Shown one piece after another: positions 8,999 to 17,419 of a DNA stretch of 64,000 nt. Within the stretch, counting starts at the first letter, position 1; each line of letters opens with the position of its first letter. A model generated the notes under the pieces. It saw only the letters and a program-made list of their open reading frames with translations. It was not told the origin of the DNA and searched no databases. Source of the DNA: a bacterium 1XD42-54 (lineage in GTDB: Bacteria; Bacillota; Clostridia; Lachnospirales; Lachnospiraceae); assembly GCA_003612585.1 (NCBI GenBank), contig RAZH01000009.1, forward strand, positions 1 through 64,000. The letters are read 5' to 3'. Made by a program: the position numbers and the translations under genes.

Positions 8999-11596
8999 TT
9001 ACTTCTGCCCTTCCTGCTTTACATCTGCACTCAAATTTCCGTCAGCCACATGGAATACAATCGTATCATCCATACCCACTTTACCAGAAAGAATCAGACG
9101 GGCAGCCAGCGTTTCCACGTTCTTCTGTAAATAACGCTTCAGAGGTCGCGCGCCATATACCGGGTCGTAGCCACCCTCAATGATATACCCTTTTGCATCG
9201 GAATCCAGCTCCAGACGAATCTCCTGCGCCGCAAGCCGTCTGTTCAGGTCTGCAACCATCAGATCAATGATATTTCCGATATTCTCTTTGGTCAATGGCT
9301 TGAACATAATAATCTCATCGAGACGGTTCAGGAACTCCGGACGGAAACTGCCGCGCAGCTGTTCCATCACCATATTCTGCGCCTCCTCACGGATGCTGCC
9401 GTCTGGTTCAATCCCCTCCAGCAGGAATTGTGAACCGATATTGGAAGTCATAATCAGGATTGTATTTTTAAAGTCTACTGTCCGTCCCTGAGAGTCTGTG
9501 ATCCGTCCATCGTCGAGCACCTGAAGAAGTACATTAAACACATCAGGATGTGCTTTTTCCACCTCATCAAACAAAACTACTGAATACGGTTTTCTGCGCA
9601 CCGCTTCCGTCAGCTGACCACCCTCCTCGTATCCGACGTATCCGGGGGGCGCTCCAATCAGCCGCGACACAGAATGCTTCTCCATATATTCACTCATGTC
9701 TATACGGACAATATTCTGCTCATCGTCAAACAGACTCTCGGCCAGTGCCTTTGCAAGCTCAGTTTTGCCGACGCCCGTCGGTCCCAGGAACAGGAATGAA
9801 CCAATCGGCTTGGTCGGGTCCTTGATTCCGGCTTTCGATCTCAGGATTGCCTCTGTCACCTTCGACACACCGTCATCCTGGCCCACTACTCTTCTGTGAA
9901 GCTCCTCATCGAGCGCCAGAATCTTGGCCCGCTCGCCCTGTGTCAGTTTCGATACCGGAATTCCGGTCCACCGGGAAATAATTTTAGAAATCTCTTCCTC
10001 TGTCACACTCTCATGCACCAGAGTCATCTCACGGCTGTTCACCTTTTCTTCCTCGATTGCAAGCTGCTGCTGAAGCTTCGGCAGTTCTCCGTATTGCAGC
10101 TCTGCCGCCTTGTTCAGATCATAGTTGCGTTTTGCCAGCTCAATCTCCTTATTCATTGCCTCAATCTGTTCACGCAATGCCGAAAGATTTTCTACCGCTT
10201 TTTTCTCGTTATCCCACTGGGCTTTCTGAGAATTGAACTCATCCCGCAGCTCCGCAAGTTCCTTTTGTAATACCTCAAGACGGTCCCGGCTTGGCTTGTC
10301 CGTCTCTTTTTTCAGCGCAGCCTCCTCGATTTCCATCTGCATAATTCTTCTCTGAAGCCCATCCAGCTCTGTCGGAAGCGAATCAAGCTCCGTTTTGATC
10401 AGCGCGCACGCCTCGTCTACAAGGTCAATTGCCTTATCCGGCAGGAACCGGTCTGAAATATAGCGATGTGACAGTGTAGCGGCAGCCACCAGCGCACTAT
10501 CTGTAATCTTTACGCCGTGGAATACTTCATAACGCTCCTTCAGCCCACGCAGGATAGAGATGGTATCCTCAACCGTCGGTTCGTCTACAAGCACCGGCTG
10601 AAATCTTCGCTCAAGCGCCGGGTCCTTTTCGATATATTTACGGTATTCATCCAGCGTCGTCGCACCGATGCAGTGCAGCTCGCCGCGGGCCAGCATGGGC
10701 TTCAGCATATTTCCGGCATCCATGGCACCGTCTGTCTTGCCTGCGCCTACAATCAAATGCAGCTCATCAATAAACAGAATGATTTCGCCCTCGCTCTTTC
10801 GCACTTCCTCCAGAACCGCCTTCAGACGTTCCTCAAATTCACCGCGATACTTCGCTCCGGCTACCAGAGCTCCCATATCCAGCGCAAAAATCTTTTTATT
10901 CTTCAGCCCTTCCGGAACGTCGCCCCGCACAATCCTCTGTGCGAGCCCTTCCACAGCTGCCGTCTTGCCGACACCTGGTTCGCCGATCAGAACCGGATTA
11001 TTTTTCGTCTTTCTCGACAGAATACGAATCACATTCCGAATCTCGGCATCCCTTCCAATAACCGGGTCAAGTTTCTGGTTTCTCGCCCGCTCCACAAGAT
11101 CCTGCCCGTATTTGTTTAATGTATCATAGGTCGCCTCCGGATTGTCCGTCGTTACCCGCTGATTACCGCGCACCGTAGAAAGGGCCTGCAAAAACCGTTC
11201 CTTTGTAATACCAAATTCTTTCCAGAACTGTTTCATAGAAGGACTCGGATGATTCAGCAGTGATAAAAACAGATGCTCCACCGACACATATTCGTCTCCC
11301 ATCTGTTTTGCCACATCCTCCGCGCTGACCAGCGCTTTGTTCAGATATTGACCAATATAAACATTTCCGCCTGAGACCTTCACCCGTGCATTCAAAAGCT
11401 CTTCAAGACGGTTTTCAAAGTACTCTTTCTGTATTTCCATTTTCTCAATCAGCTTGCCGATCAGGCTGTCCTCCTGATGCAACAGCGCATAAAGCAGATG
11501 CTCCTGCTCAATCTCCTGATTGCCAAACTCATAAGCGATCTTTTCCAGGTCATTCACTGCCTGGATGGATTTCTGTGTAAATTTGCTGATATTCAT
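8999..11596 (-). CDS. clpB: ATP-dependent chaperone ClpB
   Basis: 865-aa disaggregase that works with DnaK to rescue aggregated proteins. Order: N-terminal Clp repeat domain (1-145), first AAA+ module with Walker [14 protein letters not shown] (about 205) and [11 protein letters not shown], the long M-domain coiled coil (about 400-525, [20 protein letters not shown] onwards), and second AAA+ module with [14 protein letters not shown] (about 605) and [13 protein letters not shown]. The M-domain distinguishes it from ClpA/ClpC. ATG at 11596 is preferred over the TTG at 11602 because GGGAGG (11604-11609) then sits 7 nt away. Heat-shock control is visible: CIRCE overlaps its promoter. The mobile element is inserted immediately upstream. 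Confidence 0.97.
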   Translation of the reverse strand: MNISKFTQKSIQAVNDLEKIAYEFGNQEIEQEHLLYALLHQEDSLIGKLIEKMEIQKEYFENRLEELLNARVKVSGGNVYIGQYLNKALVSAEDVAKQMGDEYVSVEHLFLSLLNHPSPSMKQFWKEFGITKERFLQALSTVRGNQRVTTDNPEATYDTLNKYGQDLVERARNQKLDPVIGRDAEIRNVIRILSRKTKNNPVLIGEPGVGKTAAVEGLAQRIVRGDVPEGLKNKKIFALDMGALVAGAKYRGEFEERLKAVLEEVRKSEGEIILFIDELHLIVGAGKTDGAMDAGNMLKPMLARGELHCIGATTLDEYRKYIEKDPALERRFQPVLVDEPTVEDTISILRGLKERYEVFHGVKITDSALVAAATLSHRYISDRFLPDKAIDLVDEACALIKTELDSLPTELDGLQRRIMQMEIEEAALKKETDKPSRDRLEVLQKELAELRDEFNSQKAQWDNEKKAVENLSALREQIEAMNKEIELAKRNYDLNKAAELQYGELPKLQQQLAIEEEKVNSREMTLVHESVTEEEISKIISRWTGIPVSKLTQGERAKILALDEELHRRVVGQDDGVSKVTEAILRSKAGIKDPTKPIGSFLFLGPTGVGKTELAKALAESLFDDEQNIVRIDMSEYMEKHSVSRLIGAPPGYVGYEEGGQLTEAVRRKPYSVVLFDEVEKAHPDVFNVLLQVLDDGRITDSQGRTVDFKNTILIMTSNIGSQFLLEGIEPDGSIREEAQNMVMEQLRGSFRPEFLNRLDEIIMFKPLTKENIGNIIDLMVADLNRRLAAQEIRLELDSDAKGYIIEGGYDPVYGARPLKRYLQKNVETLAARLILSGKVGMDDTIVFHVADGNLSADVKQEGQK

Positions 11597-11620
11597 AAGC
11601 AAACCTCCCTTCCAGTTTTC

Positions 11621-11649
11621 AATATAGACCTAATTGTTAGCACTGTCAA
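11621..11649 (-). promoter_or_regulatory. clpB sigma-A promoter
   Basis: On the minus strand TTGACA (11644-11649), exactly 17 bp, and TATATT (11621-11626) lie just upstream of the clpB ribosome site. The -35 box lies inside the CIRCE operator and its outer bases are within the att repeat. Confidence 0.9.
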
Positions 11650-11663
11650 GAGGTGAGTGCTAA
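11637..11663. promoter_or_regulatory. CIRCE operator (HrcA site) of clpB
   Basis: TTAGCACTG-N9-GAGTGCTAA matches the CIRCE consensus TTAGCACTC-N9-GAGTGCTAA at 17 of 18 arm positions, with the correct 9-bp spacer. It covers the -35 box of clpB, so HrcA binding would block transcription. The hrcA gene is not in the window. Confidence 0.93.
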
Positions 11664-11688
11664 TTATTTTGTGAAGAATTTGTGAAGC
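11646..11688 (+). repeat. left attachment site (attL)
   Basis: 43-bp repeat starting TCAAGAGGTGAGTGCTAATT and ending TTTGTGAAGAATTTGTGAAGC. It contains the right half of CIRCE and two TTTGTGAAG units 11 bp apart. Compared with the right copy, only 11666 (A versus T) and 11667 (T versus C) differ. A third, inverted unit (GGCTTCACA, 11701-11709) lies just inside the element. Confidence 0.9.
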
Positions 11689-11748
11689 CTTGATTTTACG
11701 GGCTTCACAGGGATTTTTCACTTGCTTTCGCACTCGATTTTCTTGATT

Positions 11749-11818
11749 TGACCACATTTTTACGACAAATTCTTGGAAAAATATATTCGTCTGATTTTCT
11801 TACCACATTTTACGACAA
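11749..11818 (+). repeat. left arm-type integrase repeats
   Basis: Two direct copies of a TGACCACATTTTTACGACAA-like unit: 11749-11768 and a slightly shorter one (ACCACATTTTACGACAA) at 11802-11818. The same unit occurs at the other end (39994-40023). Placement inside both ends fits arm-type sites bound by the integrase N-terminal domain, as in Tn916-type elements; this role is inferred. Confidence 0.6.
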
Positions 11819-11829
11819 CGACTTATGGT

Positions 11830-13053
11830 TTATACCACAGCAGGTACGGTTTCTGGCAGGTTCATTTTAGACATCTCGTTCTCCACATGAGACTTCTCTG
11901 CAATATGATTGTAGACATTCATTGTGATCTGTGCATCCGAATGGCCCATGACATACTGCATAACTTTAGGATTGACATTGTTCTCACCCAGTCTGGTACA
12001 TCCCGTATGACGAAGGATATGCGATGAAATAGAAGGCATCAGCTCCGGCTCTCGCTTCTCTTCTTCTGCCAATTTGCTTTCTTTCTTATTATACGCATTA
12101 ACAATGTTTTTCAGAAAACTGTTCACTCCCGCCGGCATGATCGGACGTCCATGCTTTGTATTGAAGATGAATCCACTGCGTCCACCGATCTCCACATTAC
12201 TCTGCAAACCAAGCATCAGGTTCAGCTCTCTCTGTTTACGGAACGCATCATATACCATCTGTGTCATAGGAATGTCTCTGATTCCTGCATCCGTTTTGGT
12301 TTCTGAATTATGGAAACAATATCCTTCATCACCTTCATAATATACAAGCTGTCCACCTACATGGATCTCCCGATTCTTCATATCCACATCTGACCAGGTT
12401 AAGCCGATGGTTTCACTCACTCTCAGGCAAGCCCCAAACATAACCTGCATCATTGGAAGATGAGGCTTATACACATTACTCTGTTCAACAAACTTCAGAA
12501 GTTTTTCCTGCTGTTCCAGTGTCAGTGCTTCTTTCTCCTTTGCCGGAGCCCCATAATCTCCAAGTGTTCCTGTTACCGGATTCTTGCGGATAATCCCATC
12601 TTCCACTGCCAGTTCAAAACTGGGATTCAATAAACCATAAAGACCTTTGATCGTACTGTGTGCCAGTCCTTCATCTGACAATGCGGAAAAGAACGTCCTT
12701 ACGTGAGATGTCTTAAAATCCACAACACGAATGTTTCCCAAAGTATTTCGTATCCGGTAGTCCCACATACGGATATAATTCTTTTTCGTTCTTTCCTTGA
12801 TATTCTTTGTTGCCATGTATCGCTCAAACAAAGTATTTACAGTCAGCTTCTTGACTGATGTGTCTGTAATAAGCAGATCATCCATATCCTTATTGATCTT
12901 CTTTTCCATTTCTCGCAGACTCGCCAGATCAGCTGCATAAACCGAATTACGCTTTCCGGTAATTTCATCCTTGTAGCGATACTCATAACGTCCATCCGGA
13001 CGCTGGTATTCACCTGTTTTTAAATTTCTGCCTTTATTATCTTTTCTTGCCAT
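11830..13053 (-). CDS. int: tyrosine recombinase (integrase)
   Basis: 407-aa integrase of the Tn916-like group; cuts and joins the att sites for integration and excision. N-terminal arm-binding domain (MARKDNKGRNLKTGEYQRPD, then RYEYRYKDEITGKRNSVYA), a SAM-like core-binding domain (about 75-165), and a catalytic domain with Arg in GACLRVSETIGL (about 209), HILRHT (about 344-347), GHSDAQITM and the nucleophile Tyr in NVYNHI (about 381). ATG at 13053 is chosen because GAAAGGA lies 8 nt upstream; a GTG 6 codons earlier is less likely. It lies at the left end, next to attL and its arm repeats, and points at clpB with no evident terminator in between. Confidence 0.95.
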   Translation of the reverse strand: MARKDNKGRNLKTGEYQRPDGRYEYRYKDEITGKRNSVYAADLASLREMEKKINKDMDDLLITDTSVKKLTVNTLFERYMATKNIKERTKKNYIRMWDYRIRNTLGNIRVVDFKTSHVRTFFSALSDEGLAHSTIKGLYGLLNPSFELAVEDGIIRKNPVTGTLGDYGAPAKEKEALTLEQQEKLLKFVEQSNVYKPHLPMMQVMFGACLRVSETIGLTWSDVDMKNREIHVGGQLVYYEGDEGYCFHNSETKTDAGIRDIPMTQMVYDAFRKQRELNLMLGLQSNVEIGGRSGFIFNTKHGRPIMPAGVNSFLKNIVNAYNKKESKLAEEEKREPELMPSISSHILRHTGCTRLGENNVNPKVMQYVMGHSDAQITMNVYNHIAEKSHVENEMSKMNLPETVPAVV

Positions 13054-13283
13054 ATCAATCATTCCTTTCACTTCATTTTTCGTTATTCGGAATGATTTTT
13101 GTCCTGTCGGTATCAGTCATTTACTGCCTGATATCTGCTCACAGATTAACATAATATTTTATGATTTCCAAGGGTAAATTCCTGCAAAATGCTAATTTTT
13201 ATTTGCCTGGTTTACAGGAATTTTTCCCTTTTTTACTTTTCATTCCGAAGGAAAGTTGTTGTATTTTATCTTCTCATCTTTCA

Positions 13284-13478
13284 TTACACTGCCATTGCAT
13301 CAAGATATTTTTTTATCTTATCCACGTTATAAAGAACACGTCTTCCAACAATCACTCTTGCTTCTGCATAATCTGCAATTTTCTTTGCAGTTACTTCTCC
13401 GCAGGATAACATTGCCATTAATCCTTCAATATCTACCGTCAGACGGTTCTCAGCCTTATACTCTGTTGTTTTTCTCAT
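13284..13478 (-). CDS. xis: excisionase-like DNA-binding protein
   Basis: 64-aa protein starting MRKTTEYKAENRL, from the small HTH/excisionase family that sits beside Tn916-type integrases. The core GLMAMLSCGEVTAKKIADYA and ARVIVGRRVLYNVDKIKKYL form the winged-helix pattern that binds and bends att DNA and biases recombination to excision. Start at 13478 has AGGAGG 10 nt upstream; the ATG three codons earlier would be too close to it. It is 230 bp from the integrase gene, same strand. Confidence 0.85.
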   Translation of the reverse strand: MRKTTEYKAENRLTVDIEGLMAMLSCGEVTAKKIADYAEARVIVGRRVLYNVDKIKKYLDAMAV

Positions 13479-14044
13479 GATGCACATACCTCCTTTCCTC
13501 CGTATTCTTCTGCATCACCTCCCAGACAGCGGTTATGCCCGTTGTCAGTACACTCTACTTTTTGTTTGGACTTCTTACGATGATTTTCCATTCCATTCGG
13601 CGTGTTGGCTTCCATTTGTATATGGCGGTGTCAACGTTACAATTGACCTCTATCAGAAATCTTTCTGAATACTGGCAGCTTCTTCTCAAGCATACCAGCC
13701 GTTGCCGGAGTATCTTCGGTTTCCACATACTACTCTCTGATACAGCGGTGGAATCCTGTGTTACCTTTAAGCCCCGAAAGGCACCCATACAGCTCATTCA
13801 ATTTTCAAGGTTCAATAATCAAAAGTTTTGCAGGTATACATTTTTGTACCTATTTTGATTTAATGCCATTATATCCCCCGTTACTGCTAATGTCAATAGT
13901 ACTTCATGCGTTTTAGGTTCTTTTTTGTACTCTTTTTTATTGATTTTCTGCTATCTTGTGTTATAATATGGACAAATAGTTATTTGTTTCTTGATTTCAC
14001 TATCTTCAATGGATGTTTATCAGGACTAATGCAGAGGTGACTTT
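13479..14044. other. intergenic control region between xis and regulator
   Basis: 566 bp between divergent genes. It holds the promoter of the regulator (13940-13967). The minus strand has an 80-codon open frame (13555-13797) that I do not recognise and whose amino-acid pattern is not convincing. In related elements this stretch carries a small sigma-like control gene; none is visible here. A short imperfect dyad around ACCTTTAAGCCCCGAAAGG (about 13760) has no clear role. Confidence 0.5.
13940..13967 (+). promoter_or_regulatory. promoter of element regulator
   Basis: TTGATT (13940-13945), a 16-bp spacer and TATAAT (13962-13967), about 78 bp before the start codon of the XRE-type regulator. 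Confidence 0.7.
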
Positions 14045-14614
14045 ATGAATTTTAATCTGAAACTAAAAAAAATCCGGACATTCCGCAAAATGACACAAAA
14101 AGAACTGTCAGAGAAGATCGGACTGACCGATCAACATAGAATTGTACAATATGAAAAAGGCGTTCGTGTTCCCAAAAAAGATCTGGTCGATAAAATGGCT
14201 ACGGCTCTGGATGTCAATCCTTATACCCTCTATGATACCGCTGGACGTGACGCTTCCGAAATGATGGAACTGCTTTTCTGGCTGGATGAATTTAATCCAT
14301 CTGCCCTGCATCTGTTTCTTCCTCGGAAATTTCCCGGTGAAAAATGCAATGAAGTAGCAGACACTTCCGTTTACTACCATGACAACGATAGCTGGCCTGC
14401 CCATGCTCCTGTCTGTATGTGGTTTGACTATGGAGTTCTGAATGATTTTCTGAAAGAATGGGTAGTTCGAATGGATGAACTGAAATCCGGTGAGATTACC
14501 AGAGATGAATATTTTGAATGGAAAATTAACTGGCCGCAGACTTGTGATGGATGTGGAAAATATGAGCCTAAGAAGCAATGGCTCTCTGTAAAATCAAAAC
14601 TCAGTGAAACTTAG
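14045..14614 (+). CDS. XRE-family transcriptional regulator
   Basis: 189-aa regulator. Residues 1-65 are a Cro/CI-type helix-turn-helix (LKKIRTFRKMTQKELSEKIG, then IVQYEKGVRVPKKDLVDKMA). The C-terminal 120 residues form an acidic, aromatic-rich domain (MMELLFWLDEFNP, MWFDYGVLNDFLKEW, CDGCGKYEPK) of the kind seen in regulators of conjugative and mobilizable elements, presumably controlling int/xis. It is the only element gene on the plus strand, and it ends at a terminator at 14656-14699 that separates it from the converging defence operon. AGAGGTGACTTT precedes the ATG. Confidence 0.85.
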   Translation: MNFNLKLKKIRTFRKMTQKELSEKIGLTDQHRIVQYEKGVRVPKKDLVDKMATALDVNPYTLYDTAGRDASEMMELLFWLDEFNPSALHLFLPRKFPGEKCNEVADTSVYYHDNDSWPAHAPVCMWFDYGVLNDFLKEWVVRMDELKSGEITRDEYFEWKINWPQTCDGCGKYEPKKQWLSVKSKLSET

Positions 14615-14627
14615 CAAAACTTAAATT
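14604..14627 (+). repeat. 24-bp direct repeat, copy 1
   Basis: GTGAAACTTAGCAAAACTTA followed by AATT. Copy 2 lies at 14742-14765 with a single mismatch (A to G). Each copy is itself built of two AAACTTA units 10 bp apart. Copy 1 overlaps the last codons of the regulator gene. Confidence 0.85.
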
Positions 14628-14655
14628 CACTGCATTTTTCCTCTTTGGCAAAAGG

Positions 14656-14699
14656 AAAAGCACTGTAAAACCAATAATCCAACGGTTTTCAGTGCTTTT
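14656..14699. terminator. bidirectional terminator at cargo edge
   Basis: Arms AAAAGCACTGTAAAACC (14656-14672) and GGTTTTCAGTGCTTTT (14684-14699), one-base bulge, A run before and T run after. It separates the plus-strand regulator from the minus-strand defence operon. Confidence 0.88.
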
Positions 14700-14741
14700 T
14701 TCATGTTTTTCCTATTAAATTTTCCTCAGACACCTATATAA

Positions 14742-14765
14742 GTGAAACTTAGCGAAACTTAAATT
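14742..14765 (+). repeat. 24-bp direct repeat, copy 2
   Basis: Same 24-bp unit as 14604-14627 with one substitution, placed between the terminator and the end of the PHP-ATPase gene, at the edge of the defence cargo. Confidence 0.85.
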
Positions 14766-14829
14766 ATGCCCAATATGGAATATACATATTTGTTTGTTCT
14801 TGATTTTTTAATCTGATCATCTATGCAAT

Positions 14830-17403
14830 CTATTTCCATGATGTATAAATTAATTGCCTTTTATCAAATGCTTCCTCTCCGCCTTCCATAATATCTACAA
14901 TTTGCTTATGTGTAGATTTCAGGTCAATATTCCCTTGCGATATATCAATCGTTGTATCTTGATACTCAACCACAAAAATTCTTTCAGCATCACCCAGAAC
15001 TGGAATGTTAGCATTGTGTGTAGCAAAAATAAATTGTATATCTTGTTTCTTTTTCGCAATTGCTGTAATTACTTCATCGTAAATAATTTTATTATCCAAA
15101 TCATCTTCTGGCTGATCTATAAGAATAATATCATTATCAGACTGCATGAGTATAAACAATATAAGAGCTGACGCACGCTGCCCTATTGAATGGTGTCGTA
15201 ATAATTTGTCATGATAATATATTTCAACATTATTGGAAACCTGATTCTTCAGAAGATCCGCATACTGATCTTGCAATTTTTTATCAAGCTTTGTATATTC
15301 TGAGGATGAAATAATTTCCTTGATTTTCATACCATCACATAATATCCAGTCTTCTATAAGCTCCACATAATCTCTAAACGTGTCACATAAGTATTGATAT
15401 TTTATTTCAGAAATACCTGACCCCCTAAAATCAGTCTTCATCTGTGATTTAAAATTATCTCTGTCACCTTTAAAATCAATAGTGATTTTTAATTCATTTT
15501 GTGATTCATTAATTTTCTGAATTTCAAGTTTATATGCATTGAATTGTTCTAATAATATATCATTTCTTTCACGCATTGCTTTCTTGAATGCACTTTCTAT
15601 TTGTTTTTTGGATTTAGCTCGTTCATCTAGTTGCTTTAAATTCTCTTTATATTTTTCCAGCTCTTCTGTCATTTTGACAAATCCATCAATATCTAACGTA
15701 TCATCTTTGATTTCTCTTTTTATTTCAGCAAATTCATCAGATAATCCATCTATTTTTTTCGATAACATTTCCACTACATCTGCAAATTCTAACGAATTAC
15801 TTTCTATCTGCGTGACGGCCTCTCCAATTTTTAAAATTTCATTTCCAATTGCACTTAAAATATCACTTGCCTTCTTTATAATATCAGAATTATAAACACT
15901 TTCCACGCCCTGCAAGCCTAAAGTCACATCTTTATTATTATCATAACACTTTTTTAATTCTCGTACTGCTGAATCAATTCGTCCTTTTACAGAATCCAAC
16001 TTTGCTTTATCTGTTGTGTATCCAGTTTGTTTTTTTAATTTTTCTGCAACGCCTTTTTCCTTGTAAATAGACATTTTATGCTCAACTTCAGATTTTTTAA
16101 TTTTGTATTCCTCAATCTGCTCTGGAATTTTATTCGCATCTAATAATTGAGAAACCGATGTTGTCAACTCCTTCACACAAGATGTTATTTCTGCACTTTT
16201 CCCTATTTTTCCACCAACCAATTTCTCAAGAAGACCATTTTCATGATCAGCACTATTTGATAGATCTTTTTGCCCAAAATATTGAATTCCATCAAACAAG
16301 CTTGACGGTTGTATATTTAAGTCAAGTCCATTTTCATCTATAACATTACTCTGTTCTCCATATATACGACTGACAATATAATGTTTGCCATGTTTATCAA
16401 CAACAGATAATGTTGCTTTTCCTCCTGAGCCAAAAATATTTTTTATCAGTGATTCTTTATATTCTTTATCTGTTTGCAACGGTAAATCAAATATATAACG
16501 AATTGCTTCAAGCACAGACGACTTTCCACTTCCGCGAATTCCAATTAACGAATTAAGCTCTGATGAAAATCTAATAGTCTGACCATCAAATTTTCCGCCT
16601 TGAAAACTTATAGATTCAATATACCCATGTCTTCTTTCCGGTAATGATTCAGCAACTCTACTTTTATAGTCCTGTAATGCAAATTTAATCGCCGCATATG
16701 AATATTCTCCGATTTTTAAATATGTTTGTTTATCGCCTTTTCCAATATCTTTCAATGATTTAGGATCCGATCCCTCTATAAGAGCTGGAATATATCCAAA
16801 ACAACGATTAAATTTATTTATATTATCCCTTGTCCTCGATTTTTGTATTCCTAAAACTCGTTTTCTAAACGGAGCAAGCCCTGAGAGCGATTCTAAAAGA
16901 CCGCCTCCACATTCGTTAAACAAACCACTGCCTTGATCAACATGGGCAAATATTACAAAATAATCTTTTCCATACTCCTCCAGTTTTTCCAATGTGCTTT
17001 TTAAATCATAACAACATTTTGTATTTCTATTTTCAGGATTAGATATTGTTGCAAATGCGGCTGTTAAAAATGTTTGAATGTGATTATTGCCATTTTCTAA
17101 CCATTCATCAGGATTAAAAACTATAAGAGTATGTATACCATTAGCTCCCTCTTTAACAGTCAATTCTACACCAGGTAATATAAATATTTTTTCTTTGCTT
17201 GCTGCCCTTTTTAAGGCTTTATATTCATCTTTGTCAAATTTATTATGATTGGTAATAACTCCAACAGAAATATTAGCTTGTTTCAATGCCGAAATATATG
17301 ATTTCACAAAATCATTTGGTTCACCACTATATGAAAATTCTTTATCTTTTTGTGTATGCAGATGAAAATCTGCCCTTAAAAATTCAAGCCCTGATTCAAA
17401 CAT
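14830..17403 (-). CDS. PHP domain plus SMC-like ATPase (TrlF/Ppl-type defence protein)
   Basis: 857-aa two-part protein. Residues 1-250 are a PHP-type metallo-hydrolase domain: DFHLHTQKD near 12-20, TNHNKFD near 52, PGVELT near 77 and FAHVDQ near 150 supply the metal-binding His/Asp/Glu residues. The rest is an SMC/Rad50-like ATPase: Walker A GIRGSGKSSVLEAI near 290, a long coiled coil (about 420-640), signature HSIGQRASALILF near 740, Walker B IILIDQPEDDLDN near 756 and FATHNA. I recognise the architecture as the TrlF family and as close to the Ppl anti-phage genes. The gene is markedly AT-rich beside its neighbours, with AAGGAGGGATAAA before ATG. It starts 16 bp after brxL, so it is the last gene of the BREX operon. 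Nuclease action on invader DNA or RNA is inferred. Confidence 0.85.
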   Translation of the reverse strand: MFESGLEFLRADFHLHTQKDKEFSYSGEPNDFVKSYISALKQANISVGVITNHNKFDKDEYKALKRAASKEKIFILPGVELTVKEGANGIHTLIVFNPDEWLENGNNHIQTFLTAAFATISNPENRNTKCCYDLKSTLEKLEEYGKDYFVIFAHVDQGSGLFNECGGGLLESLSGLAPFRKRVLGIQKSRTRDNINKFNRCFGYIPALIEGSDPKSLKDIGKGDKQTYLKIGEYSYAAIKFALQDYKSRVAESLPERRHGYIESISFQGGKFDGQTIRFSSELNSLIGIRGSGKSSVLEAIRYIFDLPLQTDKEYKESLIKNIFGSGGKATLSVVDKHGKHYIVSRIYGEQSNVIDENGLDLNIQPSSLFDGIQYFGQKDLSNSADHENGLLEKLVGGKIGKSAEITSCVKELTTSVSQLLDANKIPEQIEEYKIKKSEVEHKMSIYKEKGVAEKLKKQTGYTTDKAKLDSVKGRIDSAVRELKKCYDNNKDVTLGLQGVESVYNSDIIKKASDILSAIGNEILKIGEAVTQIESNSLEFADVVEMLSKKIDGLSDEFAEIKREIKDDTLDIDGFVKMTEELEKYKENLKQLDERAKSKKQIESAFKKAMRERNDILLEQFNAYKLEIQKINESQNELKITIDFKGDRDNFKSQMKTDFRGSGISEIKYQYLCDTFRDYVELIEDWILCDGMKIKEIISSSEYTKLDKKLQDQYADLLKNQVSNNVEIYYHDKLLRHHSIGQRASALILFILMQSDNDIILIDQPEDDLDNKIIYDEVITAIAKKKQDIQFIFATHNANIPVLGDAERIFVVEYQDTTIDISQGNIDLKSTHKQIVDIMEGGEEAFDKRQLIYTSWK

Positions 17404-17419
17404 TTTATCCCTCCTTATA

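Noticed and set aside
13555-13797. 80-codon minus-strand frame upstream of xis
   Set aside because: No recognisable family, no ribosome site and unconvincing composition; a small sigma-like gene is expected here in relatives but does not match.
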